A stretch of 64,000 nucleotides of DNA from Euryodendron excelsum (GCA_033060915.1 CM065377.1:31270183-31334182), one strand, 5' to 3'. Positions 48,401 to 60,426 are shown, numbered from the stretch's first letter. A program made the numbers and translations. The notes: generated by a model not told the origin, from the sequence alone.

Positions 48401-48840
48401 CACCTGTCTTCGAATGTCTTTGGCAGCTTCTATCGTGGAATTGAGAAAGCAATTGACGGACTTGGCTACTCCTTTCTCAATTAAATACTTGGAGTTTGTT
48501 TTTTTTTAGTCCTCTTCCTACTTCCTAATTTATCAATGTTTTTAAGCAAAATTTGATAGTAGAAGGGATCCGTGATATCAAATTTATTTATATTTTTATA
48601 TATCTATATTTATTATTTTTATGATATTAAGAACTTCCAACATGCCAATTATTTTTCATTAAAGTAGCATATTTGGCATTAATAATGTTATAATGGGATT
48701 TATTTGAGAAAAAGCGTTAAACAGGAAATTATTTTCAATAATGCTACGGTCACGCCTACGGATCACGCCTCTGATCACTCCTGCTGAGTTGGCACACCAA
48801 CTCAGCCCAGTTAAAACAAAAAAACTAAAACGTTATTAAG
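45480..48840. other. AT-rich intergenic stretch
   Basis: No gene supported. It holds a TA microsatellite (46594-46619), A/T homopolymers (46726, 47270, 47868, 48248) and no recognised mobile-element domain. A - strand frame at 48204-47791 has no known motif. Confidence 0.45.
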
Positions 48841-48872
48841 CTTTTACCGCACTCAAACACAACGAAGAGAGA

Positions 48873-48894
48873 GGGGGGGGGGGGGGGGGGGGGG
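48873..48894. repeat. Poly-G tract, 22 nt
   Basis: Twenty-two consecutive G, flanked by GAGAGAGA on both sides. Confidence 0.95.
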
Positions 48895-48897
48895 AGA

Positions 48898-49012
48898 GAG
48901 ACAAGCAGGACAAAAGCACCACCACCTGCAACCTTCGCCACCATCACGACCACCGGCGGCCTTGGCCACCATCAACGCCTCCCCTCCATCGACAAAGACC
49001 GCCACCGCGTAC
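48898..49012 (+). repeat. GC-rich dispersed segment, copy 1 (inverted relative to 59160)
   Basis: It contains AAGCAGGACAAAAGCACCAC, then CACCATCACGACCACCGGCG and ACGCCTCCCCTCCATCGA. The complement of 59160-59290 has the same words in the same order with substitutions. It is far more GC-rich than the neighbourhood. Origin unknown: it could be part of a mobile element or a captured gene piece rich in Thr/His/Pro codons. Confidence 0.7.
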
Positions 49013-49039
49013 CACCAAAGTCTCTATACACTCGTACTC

Positions 49040-49052
49040 TGTGTGTGTGTGT

Positions 49053-49089
<37 letters not shown>
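49040..49089. repeat. (GT)n microsatellite
   Basis: A GT run with one GAGT interruption, directly visible. Confidence 0.95.
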
Positions 49090-49090
<1 letters not shown>

Positions 49091-49449
49091 CCCTATCAAC
49101 CACAAACCTAGAACTTGTTCCAATTTTACTTTGAATACAGTTAGGGCTGAACTGAAATTGGGAATTTGAGAACTTGTTCACTCGATTATTTCAATTTCGA
49201 AGAGATGGCTTAACAAAAAAAAAATACTTACAAAGATATAGCAGTTGATTTCCTGCATGAAATAAAAGACCTACGGTGGTAGGTTTTCAAGAGGAAGAGG
49301 AGCTGAGATTTTCACAAGACATTCGGGTAATTGAAACAGCATTTGGTCACCTATTGCAGCAAAGAGTTTTTGTGATAGCAAATAAAATGGAGGTGTAATT
49401 CCTAAGCCAATTTGTACTACAATTGAAAAGCTGAATACCAGAATGTAGC

Positions 49450-51886
49450 TGTCATGGCCCAAAACCCACCCTCTAAGGATTAGAGACCATAATCAGCTAG
49501 TAGCTTAGTTATCGAAGGCCGAACTAACCAAAAGATTGATCACTTGTGTATAAAATATAATCGCGGAAGCATAATATAGATTATCTATGCATATATCCAA
49601 TTATCAGAGCAAGTGCTTATGTCATCATCGACTCTTGCCACATAATATAAAGTCATTAAAACTATTAGGCCTATGTCAAGGCCTTACACCCATATATACA
49701 TAACAAAGTTTCTCAAAAGTCTACTACGAGTTTTACATAGTCCAAAAAGGTAAAAACATGCAATGTCAACAAAACAGGACATAAGTCTCTAACATCCTTT
49801 TAAAGTATCTTCATCAAAACAAGCCCTTAAGCATGGACTCTCACCCTTGATTCCTTGAAAATGTTGAGTACAACATGAGCTAAAGCCCAGTGAATAATAA
49901 ATCAATTGAAGCATGAAAATACCATGGCGTTGTTGCAAAAACATCACAAGTATTTGTAATAAAAGAGCTTTAGAATAAATCATATGATAAATAAGAATTT
50001 CATATAAGTGTTCATTCATAAGATGTTTGAACAGTTTTATAATGGCAAAAGCATCTAAGTATCAAATTATAAGTATAAAATTTAATGTGCTCATACTCTT
50101 GGCTAGACGAGAGACCCATAACTGAACCCATCTACTAGTAGCACGTAACTTGATGACATAAAATCGTGGGGAACGTCTCTCAAATCATATTATATCATAC
50201 TTTCAGCTTATTTTAAGTCCCCCGGTGTAGAACCCCTGAGAATGGCACATACTAGATTCAAATACATATTCTAATTCAACTTCATATAATTCAATCCATG
50301 AGTTTGCATAATATGACAGATACAAGACTTAGCATCAAAAAATAGTAATTATACTTGAAAGATACCATAAAGAAATGTTTTGTATTGAAAGCATATCAAT
50401 TGTACAAGTTTGTAGTCAAGAAAGCATTTATATAGAAAATACAATAAGGTCACTCTAATCACTCCATTACTCACCTCAAGTTCTTTAGTGCTTTGAATTG
50501 CTCCTTATGATAATCCTACAGAATCAAGACATGTGATGTTCAAATAACAATCCTTAGTTCCCTTTAATTGGTCTTAAAATAATGCAAAAGTATTTTATGG
50601 TGAAGAACTTTTGATATTATAATAAAAGTGTAGGCTCTTAGGTTAAAATTCAAATCCTGAGAAAATGTGTCAACACCTGGACAAAAGGTGTCGACTCTTA
50701 AGATCAAGGTGTCAACTCTTTTTCACAGAATATAAATCTGAGCACTCAGGAGTGTTAAGGTGTCAACCCTTGAAATGAAAGTGTCGACTCTTTTTCACAG
50801 AGAGTAACATCATTACTTCGGTAGGTTAAAGGTGTCGACCCCCTTTTTACAGAGAACTGAAATCCAAGTTCTGAATTCAGAGGAATCAACTCCTAAAATA
50901 TAAGGGTCAACCCCTGCACACAGAAAGTAGTTCGGGACAAAAACAGAGTGTCAATTTCAAACATCCATAACTCATTCATTTGAACTCAGATTTTGGTCCA
51001 TAAACTATCATTAGAAAGGGGTGCAAGTCTATTTTCTAATGGCTTTAGTCTCGTAACAAAATTCCAAGTATTGATAGACTTATGGCCAGTAAAATAGAGA
51101 CTGCCCTAACATGTGTGTTCAATTCTAATCATAATCCTCACGCATGGTGTTCTTGTGGAATTTCAGCCTTGACAATAATGACTTAATGGAGTCTAAAGGT
51201 CTCAAATTCATTCTCAAGTCATAGCTAAGTGAGAAAAAGGGTTGGGCATGGTCAATTTTTACAAGAACTCCTCAAGAACACTTCAAGAAATTGGTCTTGA
51301 AGACCATAAACTGAGTTTATCAGAAATGAATTCTATCTCATGATTTTAGTCATCAATCTACATCATAGAGGTAGTAGAAAGCATATTCTAACTAACTAAT
51401 TGAAATCATGAAAGCATAAGATCAAATTTCATACCTGAATTCCAGTTTCTCCCTCAATTTTTCCAAAGTTTCTTCCTAGTCAAACACCAACAGCTAAAAA
51501 CTCTCTACCAAGTCTCTTTCTTGCTTTCCCTCTATATCTCTATCTTTCTCTTTCTTTCGCTAGAGTGTTGAAGGCTATACACTCAATACAAACTCTTGCT
51601 ACATGCAAGACTAGAGCCTTGAGCGGGACACATGTCTCATTATAACAACTCTTGGGGTCTCTCTCTCACTAAGGTGGCACCCCCCTCATGCTACCTAGGT
51701 GTAAGTCATCCACTTACTAATTAAGTGCAATCAAAACTAATTAATCAAGGTTAGCCTAATTAATCGATTTTATGACTAATCACATTTACATACAATTTAC
51801 ATAATTAAGTACAATTAAGAATAATTAAGCACATATGTAACATATGATTAAATGCTAATATGATAATTAAGATCTAGGATGTTCTA
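49450..51886 (+). mobile_element. Solo LTR, 2437 bp, long-LTR Ty3/gypsy type
   Basis: It begins TGTCATGGCCC and ends GGATGTTCTA. It is flanked by the perfect 5 bp duplication GTAGC (49445-49449 and 51887-51891); the terminal CA has become TA. Inside are GTGTAGAACCCCTGAGAATG, a series of GTGTCGACTC/GTGTCAACTC words (50670-50910), and the passage CATAACTCATTCATTTGAAC (50968), all typical of long plant chromovirus LTRs. No internal coding region remains, so it is a recombination remnant. Family assignment (Tekay/Del-like) is by recognition only. Confidence 0.8.
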
Positions 51887-52106
51887 GTAGCCTATTTGTG
51901 TTTATCCTTTTTTCCTTTTTTTTTTTTTGTGAATGGACAACTTGGCAACGGATTTTGGCTATGAATATGGCTTGTAAATGGTGATTTTGAATGAGAAATG
52001 CTAGTAGTGTGGGCTTGTGCGTAACCTAATATTGTTCCTATTGTTGTTCTTGTTGTACTGACTGAGACGCTATACGACGAGCTAAGACCAAAAATAGGGG
52101 AGACTT

Positions 52107-53013
52107 TGTTGAGTCTACGCCTTAATTTTAATGATAACCAATCATTGTGTTAGTTTACTACTACATTTAATTAGTGTGCAGATTAATAAGAATTATAATT
52201 TAAACTTAAAGCTTGACTTAAAGTCTAATTCATATCAAAATGGATACAGAACATTTACAAGTTTAAGCAATGGACCAAAATCTAGAGAATGCAGACTTGA
52301 TGTGTCGACACATGAAAGTCAAGTGTCGACACCTGAGAACTAATGACTATATTTTTAAATGTTATATTGAACTGGACGTGCATTTAATGAAGGTCCAATA
52401 ACTTCTAATGGGTGAAATCAATTCAAGGGTTTATATATAAACCTCCAAATGCATTTATGGACAAGAGATACAATATTCACAGATTGATTGACCTAAAAAA
52501 TCTAAAAATTCTTTTTGTCTTTAAGTTGGCAGTTAGTGAGCTATTCAATTCCCATCTACTCTTTATAGAGAGTTCATATTTCATTTGTATATCTTTTATA
52601 TACTTGTAAGTGAGAGTTGGAGTGTTTTCTTGTAAAAGAAAAACATTTGTAAGTTGAAGTAGATATTGGATAAAACCACTTGGTGGCTGGAAGAACTTGG
52701 AAAAAAGTTCTTGAGTAAAAGTGAGCTGAGCACTTTGAAAATCAGTATCTACTTTGTAATTGGAGATTGCACAGTGGAAGGAGATTTCAAGGGGATCTTG
52801 GAGTGAGGACGTAAACCATAAGTTGTGGTTGAACTTCGGTAATTCTTAGTGTACTTTCTTGTGCTCTGTTTTCATTTCATTATTGCTTATATTGCATTGC
52901 ATACATCTTAAACTACTGTTCCATTTATTAGATTAATTTTAATTAATCTTAATTGTTTTAATTTTTAAAAAATCCAATTCACCTCCTCTCTTGGGTTGCC
53001 TTTTGGGCCAACA
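52107..53013 (+). repeat. 5' LTR of the copia element, 907 bp
   Basis: It begins TGTTGAGTCTACGCC and ends TTTTGGGCCAACA, with TG...CA ends. It shares both ends and the promoter-distal half with 57023-58420. It lacks about 490 bp present there between the CACCAAAA word (52270 here, 57190 there) and GATGTGTCGACAC. Two TGTCGACAC words sit at the junction. Confidence 0.9.
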
Positions 53014-53015
53014 AT

Positions 53016-53029
53016 TGGTATTAGAGCTT
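53016..53029 (+). promoter_or_regulatory. Primer binding site, initiator tRNA-Met type
   Basis: TGGTATTAGAGCTT follows the 5' LTR after two bases. It matches the usual TGGTATCAGAGC of plant copia elements, with one C to T change. Confidence 0.85.
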
Positions 53030-53068
53030 GTATTCCTATTTTAGGCTTAACATCCTAGAAATAGATCC

Positions 53069-54660
53069 ATGTCAACCATTTTTGAAAGCTCTCTCGATGA
53101 GGTTCAATCCACCAACAAACTACTTATGTTTAATGGCACCAATTACAACTATTGAAAAATATAGAATGAGAATCTATATTCAATCGGTAGATTATGAATT
53201 ATGGAGGATTATAGTGAATGGTCCCAAAACCCCTACAGAAAGAGAAAAAAAAAATTGATATCCATATGCCCAAATCCGAATGGGATGAGGATGATTTGAA
53301 AATGCTGTAATCTAATGTCAAAGTCATGAATATTTTATATTGTGCACTTGATCCTAACGAATTCAATCGCATCTCTACTTGTGAATCAGTCAAAGAAACA
53401 TGGGATAGACCAGAGGTAACACATAAAGGTACCAATCAAGTTAAGGAATCTAAAATCAATATCTTAGTACATAGTTATGAATTGTTTAAAATGAAAATGA
53501 ATGAGTTTATTACCGAAATGTTCACAAGATTCACCGACATTATTAATGGTTTGAAATCTCTTAGAAAGGTGTATCCTAACAATGAGCAGGTAAAAAAGAT
53601 CTTAAGATCACCGCCAAAGACTTGGGAGGCTAAGGTCACGGCAATTCAAGAAACAAAAGACCTCAACATATTGCCTCTTGAAGAACTCTTGGGCTCGCTC
53701 ATGACACATGAGCTTACTCAAAAGCAACATGCCTAAGAGAATGAAGAAAATAAGAAGAGGTCAATGACATTCAAGTCCACCAGCCAAGAAGAAGATTCAG
53801 CAAGCGATGAGGATGATGAAGAAATTGCCTTTATCACGCGAAAATTCAGAAGATTCATGAAGAGGAAATGGAAAAAAGGAAAGAAGCATAAAGCCAAAAG
53901 AGATTCTAACAAAGAATCAACCATTATATGCTATGAATATAAGAAGCCTGCCCATATAAAGGTTGAATGTCCTCTGCTCAAAAAGAAAGAAAAGAAAAAC
54001 TAAGGGAAGAGGGCAATGGCAGCTATGACATAAAGTGACGATGAAGAGTCTGGCTCCGAAGAAGAAGTCGAACCTCAAGAGGTGGCTAATCTTTGTCTCA
54101 TGGCTCATGAGAAAGACAATGATGTATCAAATTCAAACACTTCCTAATTTACCTTCAATGAACTACAAGATGCATTTGATAGTTTACTTTTCGAATTCAA
54201 AAAGATGAGAATCAAAAATGGACTTCTCAAAAAGATAATTTCTACTCTTACCAAAGAAAATGAGGACTTGCAAAAAGAAAATGAAGCATTAAAAAAAAAA
54301 GTTTGTGTTTTGAAAGAAAAGATTAAGAAAAACTCTCTCCTAAATGATTCTTCAAAAGAAAACCAAATTTTAAATAATAAAGTTAAACATTTGGAAATAA
54401 CACTTTTTAGATGTGTAAATGAAAAAGAAAAATTAGATGCTATATTGGGAAAATAAAGGTGCTCACTAGACAAAGTTGGACTTGGTTTTGATCCATTTAA
54501 AAGAAAAAAAATTTCAAAAGGCAGATTTGTTTCTTCCACTAGAAAACCACAGATTTCATGCTTTTACTATCATAAACTAGGACACATTACTAGTCAATAT
54601 TATGCTATGCAAAAATTTATTGCACCTAACAATGCATGGGTTCCTAGAAAGCTATTAAGG
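53069..54660 (+). pseudogene. Copia gag remnant
   Basis: The ATG at 53069 opens MSTIFESSLDEVQS, then LLMFNGTNYNY with TGA where Trp is usual. The conserved gag core follows (LDPNEFNRISTCESVKETWD, ILVHSYELFKMKMNE, then LPLEELLGSLMTHEL, 53326-53736). An acidic/basic stretch and a zinc knuckle CYEYKKPAHIKVEC lie near 53930-53975, with Gly of the C-x2-C-x4-H-x4-C pattern altered. A coiled-coil-like Lys/Glu segment (54205-54456) and a second knuckle-like CFYYHKLGHITSQYY (near 54560) follow, as in SIRE-type gags. At least six stops interrupt the frame. Confidence 0.8.
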
Positions 54661-54739
54661 ACTAACCCTTGAGAACTCAAGATGATTTGGGTACCTAAAG
54701 TCAAAATGAACACTTTTATAGGTATGCCTTCAAGCAAAA

Positions 54740-56230
54740 TTTAAAAAAGATCATTGGTACTTGGATAGTGGATGCTCAAGACACATGACAGGAGATGAAA
54801 CACAATTCACATCTTTCTCACCAAAGGATGGAGGACTTGTCACATTTGAAGATAATAGCAAAAGAAAAATCATCGGTATAGGTAGTGTTAGTAAGAACAC
54901 TTCCACTTCTATTGAAAATATCTTTCTTGTTAAAGGACTCAAACACAATCTTTTGAGTATTAGTCAACTTTGTGACACAGGATATAATGTTGTATTTGAA
55001 TTCTATAAATGTGATGTGATTGACATCAATAGTAATAAGACTATTCTCACTGGACATAGACAATGCAACATATACATTTTTTTTTATTTATCTAAATAAC
55101 TTATCTTCTTGCAAAGTTGAATGCCTTACCACTATGAATAGTGATGAAAGTTAGTTGTGGCATAAAAGACTTGGTCATATTAGCATAAGCATTCTCTCAA
55201 AAGTTTCTAAAAATAATTTGGTCAAAAGACTTCTAAAAATAAAATTTGACAAGAATAGAGTTTGTGATGCTTGTCAATTGGGAAAACAAACTCGAATTTC
55301 ATTTGAATCCTTGAACATGTTGACCACTTATAAGCCATTACAATTGTTGTATATGGACTTATTTGGACCAACTAGGACTTTAAGTCTTGGTGGGAAACAA
55401 TATGCACTTGTTATTGTTGATGACTATTCTAAATTTACATAGACATTCTTCTTAGCTCACGAGGATGAGACAATTGTTTTCTTCACAAGATTTTGTAAAA
55501 AGGTTCAAAATGAGAAAGGTTTTTTAATCACTTCTATAAGGACCGATTATGGAGGGAAATTTGATTGCAGACCCTTTAAAATGTTTTGTGATGAAAATGG
55601 TTTTGACCATAACTTTTCAACCTCTAGAACACATAAAATAGAGTTGTTGAGAGGAAAAATAGAGTTTTGAAATAAATGGGTAGAACTATGCTTTGTGAAA
55701 ATGGTTTACCAAAGTATTTTTGGGCTGAAGCTGTCAACACAGCTTGTTATGTTTTAAATCGAATTCTATTTAGAAAATTTTTAAACAAAATCCCTTATGA
55801 GCTTTGGAAAAATAAGCAACCAAATCTCTCATACTTTAGAGCCTTTGAATGAAAGTGGTTTGTATTGAATAACAATAACGACAAAATATGAATTTTAGTA
55901 GTTGAAGAATCACATAGCAAAACTTTTAGAGTCTTTAATAAGAGGACTTTAGTAGTTATTCAAGCAAAAAACCAAGAAGAAGAGGAACAAGAAAAAAGTA
56001 CAGAAAAGATGGACACAGAAGAAGAAACAGAGGATAAGTCTGAGGATAATTTCTCTAATGGCAGAAGAAAGCAAGCTGGTCAAGTTAAGAAAGCCACATC
56101 ACCTGTAATAGTCTCTAGATTATTGGGAAGACTGAGATATAGTCTGAGGTTGAGATACAGACCTGATCCTTCCAATACTGCCTCTAATCCAATTGAACTA
56201 ACCCCCTCACCACCAGGCTCTCCCCACTAA
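54740..56230 (+). pseudogene. Copia protease-integrase remnant fused to an acidic tail
   Basis: The protease has LDSGCSRHMTG (54758-54790) and the hydrophobic LKHNLLSISQLCD. Pre-integrase zinc motif HKRLGH ... CDACQLGK is at 55158-55285. The integrase core has LYMDLFGP (first Asp), RTDYGGKF (second Asp) and VERKNR in a shifted frame (Glu) near 55645. It continues with YFWAEAVNTACYVLNR and the FNKRTLVV segment near 55945, where the usual link to RT should start. Instead an acidic tail (55960-56230, ending SPPGSPH and TAA) follows, so RT and RNase H are absent. Stops at 55152, 55441 and 55850 and a shift near 55630 also break it. Confidence 0.8.
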
Positions 56231-57022
56231 CATCTCCTCTCCATACCTCTCTCCATCTCTATCTTTCATTTAAACTTTTATTTTGCATTTGCATTTTCAC
56301 TCTTGCATATGTATGCATTTTTGTTAAAGGATGGTGTGTCATCCTTAAACACAATTGTTTTGTAATATTTTATTAATGATCATTGATTACTCTTTTGTAA
56401 TACCTTTTGTGAATGAAATATAACTATGTTGTTATAGCTTGAGGCCTTGTTGATTGAATGTTTGCTTCTCTATTTATACAAATTATCTTGTTTTAAAAAT
56501 TTTTTGCTATTGTACCTTTCTTTGCAATCATATTTTTCTTTTTTTTATGAATCAACAAAAAGAGGAAGAAGAACTGAAAGAAAATGGTGAACTTTAAATG
56601 ATAAAATAGTGAGAAGATTGAACTTTAAATGAGAAGAATGGACTGCTTAATGATTACATTAAATGATGTTAAATGATAAATGTTGATTGTTGTTGAATGA
56701 TAAATAATTGATGAATGATTGAAGTAATGAACATTGCATGATATAGTATATGAAACATTATAAAACATGTTCTTAGGGGGAGTAACGTGATAAAGGAATT
56801 ATTTTCCTCAACTTATTTTGGAATTAACAGATAAAAACCCCTTTTGAAATTGAGATCTATTTTTGCTAATCAAACAAAAGAAAAGATATTTTTTTCTTGG
56901 AAGCATCAGTTGCAAAATAAATGGGGAGTTTTCTTTGGTAAGAAATTTGATTCTATCTATTTCATTTCATCTTATATAGTCTATTTTTGCAAAAGTTTTG
57001 TCATCATGAAAAAGGAGGAGAT
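56231..57022 (+). other. Copia 3' noncoding region with polypurine tract
   Basis: Gene-free AT-rich DNA between the last frame and the 3' LTR. AAAAAGGAGGAG at 57009-57020 is a clear polypurine tract two bases before the LTR. GGGGGAGTAACGTGATAAAG near 56775 is a second purine-rich word. Confidence 0.8.
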
Positions 57023-58420
57023 TGTTGACTCTACGCCTTAATTTTAATGATAATTAAACCTTATGTTAGTTTACTAATGCATTTAATTAGTGTACAGATT
57101 AATAAAGATTATAATTTAGACTTAAAGCTTGACTTAAAGTCTAATTCATATCAAAATGGATGCACAACATTTACAAGTTCAAGCAATGCACCAAAAGTTG
57201 AGCCATACACCAAAACAGAGCAATTGTACCCATTCAAATTTTAAACAGATGATTTGCATTTGAAGAGATTGAAGTTGTTCAAAAAGAGAATTTATTATGA
57301 TTGCAAAGTCTCTATAAAGATTTCAAAAAGGAACTTCTTCAGGGGTATGAAGATTCAAGAAAGTTAATATGTATTGAGAGTACTCAAAAAGTAAACTTCA
57401 TCAAGCTTCTAAAGACTCAATGAAGGTGACTTGAACTCGAAGAGATTGAAAGTGATTCAAATAAAGAATTCATCATGTATACAAAGACTCCTTGAAGAAT
57501 CCAAGAGAAGATTTAGAAGAAACCAAATTGGATTCAATTCAAATTGAATTGAAGACATTCTTAAAATTGTCACAATGGATTGAAGACTTTAAATTATCAT
57601 CATACCCCAAAGAGAAAACTCATTGAAGATTTTAAGTGTTTTTGAAGAATATCATACCTCAAAGAGAAGATCCCTTGGACATCCTTAGATTATCTGAGAC
57701 TAAACTGATCAAGGAAAGCATGAGGAACATTTTCTGGGTGATGTGTCGACACCTGGGGACTAATGGTTATATTTTTAAACATCATATTGAACTAGACGCA
57801 CATTTAATGAAGCTCCAATAACCTGTAACGGGTGAAATCAATTCAGAGCTTTATATAAGCCTCTAAATGCATTTATGGACAAGAGATACAACATTCACTG
57901 ATTGATTGAGCTGAAAAATCCAAAAATTCTCTTTGTCTTTAAGTTGGCAGTTAGTAAGCTATTCAATTTTCATTTACTCTTCATAGAGAGTTTGTATTTA
58001 GTTTGTATATCTTTCATATACTTGTAAGTAAGAGTTGCAGTGTTCTCTTGTAAAAGAAAAACACTTGTAAGTTGAAGTGAATCTTGGACAAAACCACTTG
58101 GTAGCTGGAAGAATTTGGGAAGAAATTCTTGTGTAAAAGTGAGCCAAGCACTTTGAAAATCAGCATCTACTCTGTAATTGGACATTGCATAATGGAAGGA
58201 GATTTCAAGGGGATCTTAGGGTGTGGACGTAGACCATAAGTTGTGGTTGAACCTCGGTAATTCTTGGTGTGCTTTCTTGTCCTCTGTTTTCATTTCATTA
58301 TTACTTACATTGCATTGCATACATCTTAAACTACTGTTCCATTGGCTAGATTAATTTTAATTGTTTTAATTTTTTAAAAACTCAATTCACCCCCCTCTTG
58401 GGTTGTCTTTTGGGCCAACA
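57023..58420 (+). repeat. 3' LTR of the copia element, 1398 bp
   Basis: It begins TGTTGACTCTACGCC and ends TTTTGGGCCAACA. It is longer than the 5' copy by about 490 bp; the extra part (about 57200-57740) is made of degenerate GAAGATTGAAG/TCAAAGACTC-like words. The rest is collinear with the 5' LTR. It is followed by AACTT. Confidence 0.9.
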
Positions 58421-58425
58421 AACTT

Positions 58426-59159
58426 TACCAAAATTTTTTCAAAACCTGCTAAAATTCTACCTGGTCTATGTCCATTTCCATTAAACAAAATGAATAAACC
58501 ATCATCAATAAGATCTAAAGTGGCTCAATTTTTAGAACAAAAGTAGAATGCGTATCATCAAAGAAGTACAACTTCAAACAGAAATCTCTTCCCATCTACC
58601 TCATGAAAGGTCATTACAAAACCAATAAGCAATCAAGTCTTAACTTTAAGTAATTTAACCTAGTTGATACAATCCACACAAATCCTCCATAATAACCACA
58701 AATCAATTTCTAACACAAGTACCAAATACTTCCTATACCAACAGTACGTCTTCCACTCTTCACCATTATCTCTTGCAGTCATCATTTTCATAAAATTTGG
58801 GTGTGCTCCTCTCCAACCTTGACCTTGATCTTCCAAAAAACTTAATTATCCTCCTTCCCAAACTTAACTACTGGTAATACTTGATTATCCTCTCCAAACT
58901 TGACTATTTAGGAAAAAACCTAAGAAATTGTTTATAAATTGGTTAAAGCTTATTCCGGTTAAGCATAAACTTGAATAAAATGGGAGGACGCTTCCGCCTT
59001 GTGCCGGGAGGACATTGTCGCCTTGTGCTATATTTGGTCGCATATTATGGGGCATTATGTTCGGCCACATTAATTGCCTCATGTAGCTTGGGTAACTCTA
59101 CCCAACAATAAAAAATAAAAAATAAAAAGTTGCCAATGCATCAGACACATAAAAATTTT
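58426..59159. other. Gene-free stretch
   Basis: Flank of the copia insertion; no gene. A short direct repeat CGCCTTGTGC occurs near 58996 and 59018. Confidence 0.4.
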
Positions 59160-59290
59160 AATAGGAAAATTGCTGCTGGTGGCGGTCTCCATCAATGGAG
59201 GGGAGGCACTAATGGCGGCGGAGGTCGCCGGCGATGGTCATGGTGGTGGAGGTTGCTAATGGTGGTGCTTTTGTCCTGCTCGTCCTCTCC
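59160..59290 (-). repeat. GC-rich dispersed segment, copy 2
   Basis: Inverted counterpart of 48898-49012. It contains GGTGGTGCTTTTGTCCTGCT at 59260, CGCCGGCGATGGTCATGGTG near 59227, and TCAATGGAGGGGAGGCACTA near 59190. It ends where the LTR piece at 59294 begins. Confidence 0.7.
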
Positions 59291-59293
59291 CTT

Positions 59294-60426
59294 TGTAACA
59301 CCACAAAATAATTTAATGATTCTAAAATTATTTATCGCTAGACCCATAATGAATAGATAGGCATAATGAATATATAGGTAATAAAAATATTAGAATAAAT
59401 ATTTGTAGAGATTAATTTTCCAAAGTAGGTAGTCATAAGGCAAAATCAAGATTTTGAGATTTGGGAATATTGGGCAACCTATATATTATCTTTGGAGGAC
59501 TTTATATGTATTAACTCATGATCTTTGATGGTAAGCGCATATTGGAACATGCCAAGACTTTTCTCCATTTGATGACTTACTAATATGCATATATGTGTGC
59601 ATGTAGGGGATTAGTGTAACCAACACTTGGCATCCGTCTAACACCTACTAGCATAAGGTGTGAATAGCAAATTCAACTTCTTACCTTCGTCTAACACCTA
59701 TCATTGTGGGTAGCTTTAATCCTTAGCATGCAAAGCAACATATGTCTAGTTAGGTGTCATTTTCACAAGGCCTCGCAATGCTTATAAATTAAGGGCACTA
59801 CCAGCCATCTTATACACCATTTCGGCAAGAAAATATAGAGTGAGAGTGTGGGAGGCAGTAGCTCTGCCGGAGAAGAAGAAAAACCATTGGAGTTCTATTG
59901 GAAACTTGCCAGAAAAGTTGTCGAAGCAAGAAAAAGGAAGGAAGAGGGTTCGGGAAGGAAGCTTAGAACCAACCCATAACCAAAACTAGAACAGGGTATG
60001 ATTTCTTATTTTTTGTTAGTTAAATTTCAGAGTAAAATGTAGTAATAGTGGCCGGAAATCTGGCCAGTGCCATGGTTTTCGGTGGAAGCTCTAGAAATTA
60101 AAGGAAAGCATTAGAATCTTGATTTAGATCATGCCTGCATTCATGCATTGTTTAGGGAAGTTGTGTAATAGACACAGGGAGTTATCAAAAGCATCATAAG
60201 GTCCCAGAAATTCGTGTGAAGTTCTCAAACTTCATTTTGTGAAAATTGAGTTCTAGGATTCACCCACATATACGTTGGCTATTTTGTGGAATTAGATTAC
60301 GAAACATGGTAGGAACTGTTTTAAATCAATTAAATTAGTGACATGAAGGTTTATATAATCATGGGTGTGGGTGAGAGATGAAAAAAAAACACACCGGCAG
60401 GTCACTGAGTCAATTTCAGTTCCGTA
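59294..60426 (+). mobile_element. LTR piece of a gypsy-type element, interrupted on the right
   Basis: It begins TGTAACACCACAAAATAATT, a typical plant gypsy LTR opening. It contains a TATA-like GCTTATAAATTAAGGGCAC at 59779 followed by a leader-like stretch. It breaks off at 60426, where a minus-oriented SIRE-type element starts (TGTTGGCCC). The expected right part would lie beyond the window. No internal domain is visible. Confidence 0.55.

Larger units (their letters stand above)
52102..58425 (+). mobile_element. SIRE/Maximus-type Ty1/copia element, RT-RNase H missing
   Basis: The 5' LTR is 52107-53013, then an initiator-tRNA-Met-type PBS, gag, protease, integrase, a short acidic tail frame, a polypurine tract, and the 3' LTR 57023-58420. 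The flanks are GACTT (52102-52106) and AACTT (58421-58425), a duplication with one mismatch. The internal region is only 4.0 kb; after integrase it passes straight to about 1 kb of noncoding sequence with no RT or RNase H. Stops occur throughout. It could not mobilise itself. Confidence 0.88.
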
